NCBI GenBank assembly: GCA_964552725.1
Contig: CAZKHU010000001.1
Span: forward strand, 1 to 64,000
DNA: 64,000 nucleotides
DNA from: DYTH01 sp964552725
GTDB lineage: Bacteria > Desulfobacterota > Syntrophia > Syntrophales > UBA5619
Direction of reading: 5' to 3'
This document shows positions 42,517 to 51,292 of this stretch, in pieces. The first letter of the stretch is position 1; the number at the start of each line of letters is the position of its first letter. The position numbers were made by a program, and so were the translations under genes. A model generated the notes under the pieces. The model saw only the letters and a program-made list of their open reading frames with translations, was not told where the DNA came from and did no database searches.

Positions 42517-43959
42517 ATGCAAAACGATATGTTCGAATCTTCCTGTGAAATTGACATCGGCAACTGGAAAGCGCTGCCGCTGGAGTATGGTCCCTGCCAG
42601 CTTTCAGTCCGCCTCCCTCCGGACTGCGAGCTGATCAGCATGAGGACAATCCCGGTCATCGCCTCTCCCGGCGACGCCTACCGCGAGGCGCTTTCGCATC
42701 CAATCGGCAGCCCGACGCTTGGAGAAATAATCAGAGCGAAGGGCAAGCCTCCTGCACAGCTCACGGCAGCCATCTCCGTCTCCGACATTACCCGCCCCGT
42801 ACCCTACAAGGGAGAAAACGGGCTTCTTTTTCCACTGCTATCGCTCATGGAGGCAGAAGGGATTGCCCGGGAAAACATAGTGCTGATAATCGGCAACGGC
42901 ATGCACCGACCCAGCAGCCCCGCAGAACGGCTCGAAATGTACGGCGAGGATATCGTCGCCCGCTACCGGATACTGGATCATGACTGCGAGAATGACGCCC
43001 TTCTGTCGTTTATCGGAGAAAGTGAAACCGGCGGAAATATCTTTGTAAACAGCGCCTTCTTCAATGCAGACGTCAAAATCTCAACAGGCCTTGTGGAGAG
43101 TCACTTCATGGCGGGGTTTTCCGGCGGGCGCAAGGGGGTTTGCCCCGGTCTCGTTGACCGGCGAACCATCCAGAAATTTCATGGCCCGGGTTTCCTCGAA
43201 TCGCCCCGCGCGGAAAACATGATTCTTCAGGGGAATCCCTGCCACGAAGAGGCGCTGGCCGTCGCCAGAAAGGTCGGCGTCGATTTCATTGTCAATACGA
43301 CCCTCGACCGGGACATGCGGCTGACCGGAGTGTTCGCCGGCCATATAGAAGCGGCGCACGAGGCGGCGACAGAAATGGTGCGGCATTATGTATCGGCGCC
43401 CATAGAACATGAATACGATATCGTTCTTACTCACGGCGGCTATGTCGGCCGCAACCACTATCAGGCGGTGAAAGCTGCCTACAACGCCCTGCCGGCTGTT
43501 CGGAAGGGTGGCATTCTCATCATGGCTACAGACAACCGCGATACGGAACCAATCGGCGGAATGGAATATCAGAGCCTTCTCCACCTGCTGAAAATGCAGG
43601 GGCCGGAGAATTATCTGCGGATGCTGGAGGCGCCGGGATGGCGCTTCACCAAGGATCAGTGGGAGCCGGAGATGTGGGGAAAGGTGTTTCGCAAGATCGG
43701 CGAAAAGCGTTTTTACTACCTTACCCATGCGATACCGCGCGAAAAATACTCGATTATTCCCGGCAATTCCTGTTTTGACCTGACGGAAAACGCGATTGGG
43801 GAAAATCCCGCCGATTCCGTCCCGCAGATGGTGGAAAACGCTCTGCGCTGCGCCGTGGCCGACTACCAAAGAAGGGGCATAAAACCGAGCGTGGCGTTTA
43901 TCCGGGAAGGACCCTACACAATCCCCACCCTCGCAGCGGGGCAGGCGGAAAATCGCTGA
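42517..43959 (+). CDS. LarA-family (DUF2088) nickel-pincer racemase/epimerase
   Basis: 480 residues. The residues that matter in lactate racemase LarA are all visible: SDITRP (about 90-94), H130 in GNGMHRP, H196 and K206 in VESHFMAGFSGGRKGVCPG (the lysine links the nickel-pincer cofactor) and H222. The C-terminal DUF2088 part follows. The family racemizes or epimerizes 2-hydroxyacids, and substrates other than lactate are common. No larB, larC or larE cofactor genes are nearby. ATG 42517 is preceded by AAAGGAAAC. It is divergent from the fab cluster and is followed by an ABC-2 permease remnant. Confidence 0.88.
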   Translation: MQNDMFESSCEIDIGNWKALPLEYGPCQLSVRLPPDCELISMRTIPVIASPGDAYREALSHPIGSPTLGEIIRAKGKPPAQLTAAISVSDITRPVPYKGENGLLFPLLSLMEAEGIARENIVLIIGNGMHRPSSPAERLEMYGEDIVARYRILDHDCENDALLSFIGESETGGNIFVNSAFFNADVKISTGLVESHFMAGFSGGRKGVCPGLVDRRTIQKFHGPGFLESPRAENMILQGNPCHEEALAVARKVGVDFIVNTTLDRDMRLTGVFAGHIEAAHEAATEMVRHYVSAPIEHEYDIVLTHGGYVGRNHYQAVKAAYNALPAVRKGGILIMATDNRDTEPIGGMEYQSLLHLLKMQGPENYLRMLEAPGWRFTKDQWEPEMWGKVFRKIGEKRFYYLTHAIPREKYSIIPGNSCFDLTENAIGENPADSVPQMVENALRCAVADYQRRGIKPSVAFIREGPYTIPTLAAGQAENR

Positions 43960-43968
43960 GAAACCCCG

Positions 43969-44197
43969 ATGCTTCTCTCCGGGGGAACCTTTTTCCCTCT
44001 GACAAACCTGCCGGACTGGGCGCAGACAACGGCACTCTTCTTCCCGTTGACCCATCTGGCGAACCTCTCCCGCTCGTTTGCCGCCGGCAAGATAAATGCG
44101 TCCATCCTGCCTGCATGGAATAGTCTATCTTGCCTTTTTCTGCATGGCAACCTTCCCCACAGCGTTGTATTTAATGCGGCGACGTCTCATAAAATAA
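43969..44197 (+). pseudogene. ABC-2 type permease remnant (NodJ-like C-terminus), frameshifted
   Basis: Directly after the LarA-like stop, frame 1 encodes MLLSGGTFFPLTNLPDW...FFPLTHLANLSR. This is the characteristic FSGxFFPLxxLPxW...LPLTHxxxxxR segment of ABC-2 permeases of drug/polysaccharide exporters. Near 44110-44120 the frame is lost. The expected ending continues in frame 2 as VYLAFFCMATFPTALYLMRRRLIK followed by stop at 44195. The N-terminal two thirds and any ATPase gene are absent, so this is a decayed fragment. Confidence 0.8.
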
Positions 44198-44218
44198 TTT
44201 TTTCCGTTAACATTTTCA

Positions 44219-44248
44219 TTGACTGTCATCCATCTTCTGATTTATTAT
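44219..44248 (+). promoter_or_regulatory. Sigma-70 promoter of the universal stress protein gene
   Basis: TTGACT (44219-44224), an 18-base spacer, then TATTAT (44243-44248), about 70 bases upstream of the uspA-like start. Confidence 0.6.
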
Positions 44249-44317
44249 GAAATCGGCAGGGTTGTATCTTAATTAAAGAAGTTTAAACCTCTTCACCGAA
44301 GAAAGGAGGAACAGAAA

Positions 44318-44803
44318 ATGGTTGAATATCCGAGATACGAAAAGGTGCTCTTCTGTACGGATTTTTCCAAAAACTCCGATATGGCCTTCCGGTACGCGTT
44401 CGGAATATCGCGGCGGGACGGCAGTGATTTGTATATTATGCATGTGATGACATATCCGAATAATTACCCGCACTATGTAGAAGGCTATTTGAGCTCCAGC
44501 GAATGGAAGAAGGTGGAAGAAGACCACAGGAAGGCGATCGAGAAAAACTTTCAGGATATGTATCTGACAAAGATAAAAGACAAGTCCAACGTGCACACAG
44601 TAACAAGGCCCGGCCGCGAAGACGAAGAAGTTCTGGAATTCGCCAGGAAAGAGGGGATTGACATAATCGTGGTAGGCACGCATGGCAGAACGGGAATAAA
44701 ACATGCGTTTCTGGGAAGCGTGGCCGAAAAAATCGTCCGGCAGTCGCCCGTCCCCGTTCTTGTAGTGCCCGGGAGAAAAAGCTCTCTACATAAGACGAGT
44801 TAA
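44318..44803 (+). CDS. Universal stress protein (UspA family)
   Basis: A 161-residue single Usp domain. It starts EKVLFCTDFSKNSDMAFRYA, and the ATP-binding motif GTHGRTGIKHAFLGSVAEKI (G-x2-G-x9-G-S/T type) is present, so it belongs to the nucleotide-binding class. The start is firm (AAAGGAGGAACAGAAA-ATG). It is monocistronic with its own promoter. It is convergent with an aminotransferase gene. A GC-rich inverted repeat in the gap lacks a T run. Confidence 0.92.
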   Translation: MVEYPRYEKVLFCTDFSKNSDMAFRYAFGISRRDGSDLYIMHVMTYPNNYPHYVEGYLSSSEWKKVEEDHRKAIEKNFQDMYLTKIKDKSNVHTVTRPGREDEEVLEFARKEGIDIIVVGTHGRTGIKHAFLGSVAEKIVRQSPVPVLVVPGRKSSLHKTS

Positions 44804-44838
44804 TTCTCGCAATCTTCAGAATTCGGCCCGCGCGCTCT

Positions 44839-46143
44839 TCAGCGGGCCGATTCCACGTACTCCAGAATTTTTTCTCCAATCGTTTTGACAACGTGCGCGA
44901 ATTTCTGTTCGTCACGGTCCAGGAGCGTCATCCGGAATCCCGGCAGATCGGTAAAAAACGAGGTGAGCGGAATGACGCAGATGCCTGTCGCCCCCAGCAG
45001 ATAATAGACGAAGCGCTTGTCCTGTTCGATCGGTTCGGCAACAAGCTCTTCTATGTAGGTGCGGACGTCTTTCTGGGCAATCGCCAGACGCTGATTGTTG
45101 TTGAGCACCGCCTCGTTGAAAACAACCGTCATATAGAAAGCGCCGCATGTCCTGTTTACCATGACATAAGGCAGATCCTTCAGAATCCCGTAGGCGATGT
45201 TGGAGAGCTTTTCATAATTAGTCACCCTTTCCCGCAGATATGGCTGATACTCCGGGTGGGTCATGACCCTGGGGATGGCCAGTTGCGGCAGCGTCGTCGA
45301 ACAAACCTCGGACATTTTCTGGGTCAGGATGGCGTCAATATAACGGGCAAAGGTTTCATCCTTGTCGGCGTTGTAAAATTCCATCCATCCGCAGCGGGAA
45401 CCGGGCCAGGGAAACTCTTTTGATATCCCCTTCATGGAAATTCCGGGGACATCACCGATGATGTCCGATAAAGGCGCCGTCTTTTTTCCGTTGTAAACGA
45501 TGTTCTGATATGTTTCGTCGAAAATCAGAAAGAGGTCGTAGGTGCGAGCTATTTCCACGATGCGCCGGAGAGCTTCCTCCGGATATACGTATCCCGTGGG
45601 ATTATCAGGATTGATGACGAGTATGCCGACAATCGCCCGGTGGCTCTTCACCTTTCGTTCCAGTTCGTTGAGATCAGGCGACCAGTCGCAATAGGGGTTC
45701 ATCCGGTAGGTGTTCGGGGGAAAAGAGGCGTGCAGGACCTCGGCCAGCAGATGCGTGGAATAGGTCGGTTCCGGCATGATGATCCTGGCATCGACGCGGA
45801 TGGCGCCATAGGCACGGGCTATCGCATCCCCCAGCCCGTTGAAAAAGAGTATGTTGTCAGCCGTGATCTGCACCTTGCCGCGGCTGTTTACCCTCTGGGC
45901 GAGGAATTCCCGGGTCGCTTCCATCCCTTTGGTCGGAGAATAGCCGTAAGTGGCGTCTTCGTGCAGCAGATCAGTCAGCACATCCTTCATCCATTCGGGC
46001 ACCTTTTCCCCCTTCTGGATCGGATCGCCGATATTCTCCCAGACAACCTCCACGCCCGATTTCTTCAAACGGTTGGCCACATTGACAATATTGCGGATTT
46101 CATAAACGAGCCCATTTCCGCTCCGGGCAATATCGAATCTCAT
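44839..46143 (-). CDS. PLP-dependent class I/II aminotransferase
   Basis: A 434-residue fold-type I aminotransferase. It shows YGYSPTKGMEATREFLA, the substrate region NPDNPTGYVYPEE, IFDETYQNIVY (the Asp contacts the PLP nitrogen) and the PLP lysine in MKGISKEFPWPGSRCGW. The length and the long N-terminal segment resemble the aspartate/alanine-type enzymes of anaerobes, but the amino acid is not decided. It is encoded alone, divergent from rnd. Confidence 0.88.
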   Translation of the reverse strand: MRFDIARSGNGLVYEIRNIVNVANRLKKSGVEVVWENIGDPIQKGEKVPEWMKDVLTDLLHEDATYGYSPTKGMEATREFLAQRVNSRGKVQITADNILFFNGLGDAIARAYGAIRVDARIIMPEPTYSTHLLAEVLHASFPPNTYRMNPYCDWSPDLNELERKVKSHRAIVGILVINPDNPTGYVYPEEALRRIVEIARTYDLFLIFDETYQNIVYNGKKTAPLSDIIGDVPGISMKGISKEFPWPGSRCGWMEFYNADKDETFARYIDAILTQKMSEVCSTTLPQLAIPRVMTHPEYQPYLRERVTNYEKLSNIAYGILKDLPYVMVNRTCGAFYMTVVFNEAVLNNNQRLAIAQKDVRTYIEELVAEPIEQDKRFVYYLLGATGICVIPLTSFFTDLPGFRMTLLDRDEQKFAHVVKTIGEKILEYVESAR

Positions 46144-46386
46144 GATCCCCTCATATCTCGACTTTTTAATCGGTACAATCTTTTATTCATTAGTACAAAT
46201 GACAATATCTGTCTATTATTTTTTTAAGCACAGTTTATGCGACCACCCTTTTTGCGGACATTAGGGGTTGAAAATCTGGGCTGATAGCAGTATGAGTCAA
46301 TTGAGGCGCGATGATTTTTATCTCCCACGGGAAAATCAGAAGCAATTTCTTTGAAATGAACTATATGGGAAAAGAAAGAAGAATCA

Positions 46387-47241
46387 ATGGAAAACAGATG
46401 GACACTTGTAGATACCGCGGCAAAGCTTAAAACCGCCGCAGAAGGAATCACCGCTGCCGACGTTATTGCCGTCGATACGGAGTACGATTCCTTCCGCTAT
46501 TTTTTCGACAAATTGTGCCTGCTTCAGATTCAGACCGGAGACGAAACCTGGCTTATCGATCAAATGGCCGGTCTCGATATGACATTTTTAGGCAAAGTTT
46601 TTGGCAATCCGGACGTTTTGAAGATTTTTCATGCCGGGGATAATGATATAAGGATTCTCAAACGCGATTACTCCTTTTCGTTTCGCAACATCTTTGATAC
46701 CCATCGCGCCGCCTCCCTCCTGGGGATGCGTCAGCTTGCCCTTTCCCGCTTGCTCGAAAGCTGTCTGGGGGTTGTTCTGGAAAAAAAGATGCAGCGCTCC
46801 CGGTGGGATTTGCGTCCCTTGAGCATTGAACAGTTGAACTACGCAGCGCTGGATACGGTTTATCTGCCCCCTCTTTATAAAAAACTGGCGGCGGAGCTGA
46901 ACGAAAAAGGGCTGGAAAAAGAGGCGGAACGCATTTTTCTCGGGCTGACGGAGGTTGTCTGGAGGCCGCGCGACATCGATCAGGGCGGTCACCGTAAAAT
47001 CCCCGGCTACCGTCAGCTTACCACCGCCCAGAAGGAGCGGCTGCGATTATTGTACAGCTGGCGTTTCAATAAGGCGCAAAAGACCGATCGCGCCTGCTTC
47101 ATGCTTTTATCGGATCAGCAGCTTGTCTCCCTTGCCCGTGTTGACGAGGTCTCAGTGGAGAAAATAGTCGGACCGGGCCTGCTCTCTTCAACAGGGGCAA
47201 AACGCTTCGCTTCGGAGATAATGGATATCCTGATTCAATAA
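46387..47241 (+). CDS. rnd: Ribonuclease D
   Basis: A 284-residue DEDDy 3'-5' exonuclease with HRDC domain, shorter than E. coli RNase D (375). Exo I is IAVDTEYDSF, Exo II FHAGDNDIRIL, and Exo III AALDTVYLPPLY. The C-terminal HRDC-like region is around 215-280. It trims tRNA and stable RNA 3' ends. The ribosome site is weak (AAGAAGAA). It is convergent with truA, 20 bases apart. Confidence 0.9.
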   Translation: MENRWTLVDTAAKLKTAAEGITAADVIAVDTEYDSFRYFFDKLCLLQIQTGDETWLIDQMAGLDMTFLGKVFGNPDVLKIFHAGDNDIRILKRDYSFSFRNIFDTHRAASLLGMRQLALSRLLESCLGVVLEKKMQRSRWDLRPLSIEQLNYAALDTVYLPPLYKKLAAELNEKGLEKEAERIFLGLTEVVWRPRDIDQGGHRKIPGYRQLTTAQKERLRLLYSWRFNKAQKTDRACFMLLSDQQLVSLARVDEVSVEKIVGPGLLSSTGAKRFASEIMDILIQ

Positions 47242-47261
47242 AAATCAAGCAGCGGCTGCCT

Positions 47262-48101
47262 CTAATTGCGCCCCGGGAACAGAAGGGCAGGGGGGGCCAG
47301 CGGCAAAAGCAAGTCTCCCGGATAGATGACCTTTTCCAGAAAAAGACCGGATGGCGGCGCCGTGTAGTGCGCGGGGATATCGGAATGGCTGTTCAGCAAC
47401 TTTTCCACGTCTCTGGGCAAAATATTCCCCCGTCCCGCCTCTACCAGAATTCCGACTATCCTCCGCACCATTTTCCACAGAAAATGGGAGCCTACGATCC
47501 GAAAGACAATCATGTCTCCCCATCTGTTCAACTCCAGCCGCTCGATCTGGACCTCCGTCGAAAGATTTTTATCGATCCTTTTATCGGCAAATGACGAGAA
47601 ATCGTGAAAACCGCCGAATATTTCCATTGCTGCCTGCATCTTTTCCAGATCCAGCCCGTCTCTTACCCACCAGACATAGCGCTTCATGAAGGCGGTGCGA
47701 CGGCTGGACAACAGGTAGAGGTAACTTCTGGAAAGCGCCGTGTGACGGGCATGAAATTTATCCGGCGCCTCTTCGACCTTGAGAATGTTGATCGAAGCAG
47801 GAAGCAACTCGTTCAGTTCAAAAAGAATCGTCTGCGGCGGAAGCCGTCGCGGAGCCTCAATATGAGCTACCTGGGCCATCGCGTGAACGCCGGCATCCGT
47901 ACGGCCGGCTCCCTGAATTTCCACACCCTGCCCGAACAATTTGGCGGCTGACTCGATCAGGGTTCCCTGTACGCTCCGGGCATCTTTCTGCGTTTGCCAG
48001 CCGTGATAGCCTGTTCCGTCATACTCCAGGGTAAGCTTGTATTTGCAGCAAAAGGATTTCCCCGGTTTTTTCTGGCGCGGCAGCACAATTTTTTCTTTCA
48101 T
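47262..48101 (-). CDS. truA: tRNA pseudouridine synthase A
   Basis: A 279-residue synthase modifying positions 38-40 of tRNA anticodon arms. It has LEYDGTGYHGWQ, the catalytic aspartate in GRTDAGVHAMAQV, and SFLW-like GSHFLWKMVRRIVG. The C-terminal region is slightly extended (LLPLAPPALLFPGRN). An N-terminal 15 residues rich in Lys precede the family core. Confidence 0.94.
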   Translation of the reverse strand: MKEKIVLPRQKKPGKSFCCKYKLTLEYDGTGYHGWQTQKDARSVQGTLIESAAKLFGQGVEIQGAGRTDAGVHAMAQVAHIEAPRRLPPQTILFELNELLPASINILKVEEAPDKFHARHTALSRSYLYLLSSRRTAFMKRYVWWVRDGLDLEKMQAAMEIFGGFHDFSSFADKRIDKNLSTEVQIERLELNRWGDMIVFRIVGSHFLWKMVRRIVGILVEAGRGNILPRDVEKLLNSHSDIPAHYTAPPSGLFLEKVIYPGDLLLPLAPPALLFPGRN

Positions 48102-48155
48102 TAAGGCCTTTCGTCTTCTCGAAGATTGCTCACAAACCTGTGCATGAGCTGATTT

Positions 48156-49544
48156 TTATATCGCCGGCGGCGCCGGCAACAACTGCTGACTCTTTTCCCC
48201 GAGAAAAACCATCCCCTGCAGACCAAACAGGATGTCGGCGGCGGGAATATCACGGTCAGGCAGTTCACTGCCCGGATGGAGCGTGGTAATGACGGTTCGG
48301 CCCACAATAATCCGGCCTTTTGCGCCCCCCGCCCCTTTCGTTCCTACCTTCCAGAAATTATGGAAGATCAGCGGTTTCCCCCGGTGAGTGCCGATATACA
48401 GCATGATATGCCCCGGCGTCCAGAGCAGGGTCCGCCATGGGACGCCTTGCTGTGTGATAATCGCCTCCTTTTTGTCGGGAGAAAGTCCGAGCAGCGAAAC
48501 GAACCGCCCGGCGCCGGCCTGGTCGATCGAATTGCGCGGCAGCAGAATGCCAAAAGGCGCAAAAAGATCCATGATTGTTGCAGAACAATCCCTTTTCCCC
48601 TGAAATCCCCCCCAGCCGTACTTCCCGCCGACGAGTTCGCCGGCGATACGCGCAACGTTTCGCGCGGTAAAAGGAAGCGGTTTTTCAGCCACCGCTTCTG
48701 CCGATACGCTCCCCGTGGATAATGAGGCATTGCCATCGGCGCCTCGTCGGGCAACCCCGATGCGCATTTTTTCGCCACTGCTCCCAACTTTCGGGAAAAT
48801 CGCCCCCAGCGGCGCCGAAAACAGGATGTTTCCTCCGACTGAAACAGGCGTCTTGTCCCGCACAATGGTTACATAAGTTCCATTTTCCCATGACTTTATG
48901 AAATCGGCCGTCACGGGGGCAATGTCGGCAGCCTGAACCCAGCCGATAAGGTGATCGGTTTCGGCAAGAAACCACTTTTTATCCCTGCTTACCAAAACGA
49001 CAAAGACAGGGGTCCCCGCCGGAATGGAGGACTGCTGAAAGTTGTCGAAAGAATTTCTTATTCCCGGCGTCGAATAATTCGAATGGCGCTCCTTTGCCGG
49101 AAGCATCCGGGAATCCGTTCTCCTTAATGTTATTGCGGGAAACAGCCCTTGCGGATATTGTTCGACAGGGACATTTTGGATGATTGATCCTATCCAGTGC
49201 TGGCTGCGCCGACGCCCATCGCTACCGTATCCCGGATTATCCGCATATTTTTGCACCCCCCATGTTGCCGTTTCCCGGGAATGAAGAGGCTGCCGGCGGC
49301 GCCACGGGTTGAAAAACGTACGGGTTGCTTCCCTGTTCGAAAGCTCCAGTTCTTCCGGCGGCAATAGCCATTTATCGGCGGTTGCCGGATCCAGGTAGGA
49401 AAGCGGATTCTGGCTGAGGGCGGAAAGATCGCGAATCGTTCGCGCCGCCTGGCTGCTTTCGGGCACTGACAGCAGAGCGATCATGACTAAAGGCATTGCA
49501 GGCGAAACGAAAGAATGCAGGAGCCTTTTTATTTTTGAAGCCAT
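48156..49544 (-). CDS. Exported SH3-domain NlpC/P60 peptidoglycan hydrolase
   Basis: About 462 residues. The signal peptide covers roughly residues 1-33 (ending SSQA-A). Then come an N-terminal region with FNPWRRRQPL, two bacterial SH3-like domains (around 140-280, including GWVQAADIAPV) and an NlpC/P60 catalytic domain with cysteine in GKRDCSATIMDLF and histidines in GHIMLYIG and FHNFW. This layout matches the YkfC-like enzymes that cut gamma-D-Glu-diamino-acid bonds in wall peptides for turnover or recycling. ATG 49544 is preferred, and a start at 49565 adds seven residues. Confidence 0.88.
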   Translation of the reverse strand: MASKIKRLLHSFVSPAMPLVMIALLSVPESSQAARTIRDLSALSQNPLSYLDPATADKWLLPPEELELSNREATRTFFNPWRRRQPLHSRETATWGVQKYADNPGYGSDGRRRSQHWIGSIIQNVPVEQYPQGLFPAITLRRTDSRMLPAKERHSNYSTPGIRNSFDNFQQSSIPAGTPVFVVLVSRDKKWFLAETDHLIGWVQAADIAPVTADFIKSWENGTYVTIVRDKTPVSVGGNILFSAPLGAIFPKVGSSGEKMRIGVARRGADGNASLSTGSVSAEAVAEKPLPFTARNVARIAGELVGGKYGWGGFQGKRDCSATIMDLFAPFGILLPRNSIDQAGAGRFVSLLGLSPDKKEAIITQQGVPWRTLLWTPGHIMLYIGTHRGKPLIFHNFWKVGTKGAGGAKGRIIVGRTVITTLHPGSELPDRDIPAADILFGLQGMVFLGEKSQQLLPAPPAI

Positions 49545-49902
49545 CGAACATTTTCGAAAAATCATAGCGAGTCTTTGCTTATTAAGGAATCTACCTGTTT
49601 TTTATCGAAGCATCAGGTTTTTTCAGCCTGCCCTTCAGGGGGGATGCTTCCCGGTTATCGCTGTTCATGAGTGCAAACATTCCGATCGCCATATCCGAGA
49701 ATGCTTTCCCGCGCTTTTCCTGACTGTATCAGAAAAAAGGGGCATCATCCATTATTTTCAATACAACCCCCTTGACTCGCGCCCTGTTTCATCGTATGTT
49801 CATCGCCCCGGGGGTGAGCCATTCTCAAGGACAAGCGCCGATCGTCGCCGGGAACTGAAAAGCACAAAAAACCGTGTTTATTGCAAATTACAGGGAGGCA
49901 TT
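49545..49902. other. Intergenic region between NlpC/P60 gene and small basic gene
   Basis: The 358 bases contain no convincing protein gene apart from a meaningless open frame. A candidate plus-strand promoter lies at 49772-49800. No clear minus-strand promoter for the NlpC/P60 gene was identified. Confidence 0.4.
49772..49800 (+). promoter_or_regulatory. Candidate promoter of the 36-residue basic protein gene
   Basis: TTGACT, a 17-base spacer and TATGTT, about 100 bases before the start codon. Confidence 0.45.
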
Positions 49903-50013
49903 ATGAGCAGACACAAAAAAATCAATCGCGAAAAAGAGATAGACAGAAAACGCAAACGTCGGAAGGAGAGCCTGAAGCTGAGGTTGAAAGAGGCAAAGGC
50001 GGGGAGCAGGTAA
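49903..50013 (+). CDS. 36-residue highly basic protein
   Basis: This short gene begins with ATG 7 bases after a strong AGGGAGG and encodes 36 residues, about half of them Lys or Arg (MSRHKKINREKEIDRKRKRR at the start). A single amphipathic basic helix is likely, which fits nucleic-acid or ribosome binding. I know no named family with certainty. It has its own candidate promoter and is convergent with a SpoU methyltransferase gene 52 bases away. Its support is the ribosome site, promoter and composition rather than homology. Confidence 0.55.
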   Translation: MSRHKKINREKEIDRKRKRRKESLKLRLKEAKAGSR

Positions 50014-50065
50014 ATCGTCTTCCGCCGGCCCGGAAATGAAAAAGAAGCAAAATCGCCGTTGTTTT

Positions 50066-50884
50066 TCAGACAGCGGATTTACGGACGCATTCGTACATCA
50101 TGATCGCTCCCGCCTGGGGGAGGCTCAGCGACTCCCCGTTCCCCGCACCGGGAATCTTCCACGTCTCGCTCGTTTTGGCCAGCAAAACTTCCGGCAGACC
50201 ATGGCTTTCGCTGCCGAGGAGCAGTGCCGTTTCCGGGCTGCAGGGATGAGGTTCGACACCATGGCGAACATCGCTCCCGACAATGGAAAAACGCCCGGCG
50301 ATTTCTGAAACGACCTCTTCCATATCGGCGCCTTCAATCACATGCAGGTGGAAGATGCTTCCCATCGAAGCGCGCACTGCCTTCGGGTTTGTCGCCTCGC
50401 ATGAATTCCGGCTGAGGATGATTGTGGAAAATCCGAACCAGTGAGCGGTGCGAAAAAGCGCGCCCAGATTATTGGGATTGTTTGTCTGGTAAAGCAGCAA
50501 AAGAGGCCCGGAGACTTCTTTCAGCGCTTCGGCAAGAGGCGAATGCCCGACATCGCCGTTGGCAGGAAACTCCCCCGTCCAGGCAGCTATCGCCATCACC
50601 CCTTCCGACGACTTGTCCTGGCTAAGCGCCCCCCATTGGCGCTTCGTCAGTCCGTAAACAGGAACCCCGTCCGGAACCTCAGAGATAATATCCGGATAGC
50701 CGTTTCCGGTCAGATCATCACAAACCAGAATCTCCTTTACCAGGCGGCCGCTCTTCAGCAGCTCCCCGACAATCTTCTCGCCTTCCGCGATAAGGACCTT
50801 TTCCTGACGACGGTATTTCTCCAGAGTCAGCTTTTTCCAGCCCTTCATCTGCGCCTGCGACGGCCTGACGCTATCTCCCTGCAT
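50066..50884 (-). CDS. SpoU/TrmH-family RNA 2'-O-methyltransferase
   Basis: A 272-residue SPOUT enzyme. The N-terminal RNA-binding domain (MKGWKKLTLEKYRRQEKVLIAEG) is typical of TrmH/RlmB relatives. The SPOUT core has the three motifs NNPNLGALFRTA-like (NPNNLGALFRTAHWFG), LLLGSESHGLP and LSLPQAGAIMMYE, which form the SAM-binding knot. It methylates a ribose in rRNA or tRNA, and the exact site is not predictable. Confidence 0.92.
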   Translation of the reverse strand: MQGDSVRPSQAQMKGWKKLTLEKYRRQEKVLIAEGEKIVGELLKSGRLVKEILVCDDLTGNGYPDIISEVPDGVPVYGLTKRQWGALSQDKSSEGVMAIAAWTGEFPANGDVGHSPLAEALKEVSGPLLLLYQTNNPNNLGALFRTAHWFGFSTIILSRNSCEATNPKAVRASMGSIFHLHVIEGADMEEVVSEIAGRFSIVGSDVRHGVEPHPCSPETALLLGSESHGLPEVLLAKTSETWKIPGAGNGESLSLPQAGAIMMYECVRKSAV

Positions 50885-51292
50885 ACCCCTTTCCTTCCTC
50901 GCATTGATAAGTTTTCAGGCCCTTCCGGCCCATCATATTTACCGGCACGATATCACAACTGCCGTCCCTGCCATCGCAGAAAACCAAGCTCGGTCTATTT
51001 TTTCTCAAATATTTAAAGCTGCCGGACACAACCCGGCTTTTATCATATCTCCTTTGGCAATAAAGCGCAACGCCGCAACGCAAATTCTGACCTTCCGCAA
51101 AAAAATCAAAAATATCTTAAGCGATAGCGGCCGGCGGTTTTATTTTTCATTGACAACCGTGAAGATTGAAGAATATAAACAAAGCCCTCTGCTGCCACGG
51201 ATTTTGTTCACTGCCATTAAATGCCGGGTCCTTTGCTTCCAAAATCATTCATTGTCTTGCACGGAAGCGGGAGATTGAAAGGAACAGCGCTG
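50885..51292. other. Divergent intergenic region before the hybrid kinase
   Basis: The 400 bases are AT-rich, with no gene. They contain the kinase promoter at 51150-51179 and a small hairpin followed by four T (GCCGG...CCGGCTTTT, 51021-51041) of doubtful meaning. Confidence 0.4.
51150..51179 (+). promoter_or_regulatory. Sigma-70 promoter of the hybrid histidine kinase
   Basis: A perfect TTGACA (51150-51155), an 18-base spacer and TATAAA (51174-51179), about 115 bases upstream of the kinase start. Confidence 0.65.

Noticed and set aside
44824..44849. GC-rich inverted repeat (CGGCCCGC...GCGGGCCG) between the universal stress protein and aminotransferase genes
   Set aside because: A strong stem, but it includes the aminotransferase stop codon and has no T run on either side. 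Not called a terminator.
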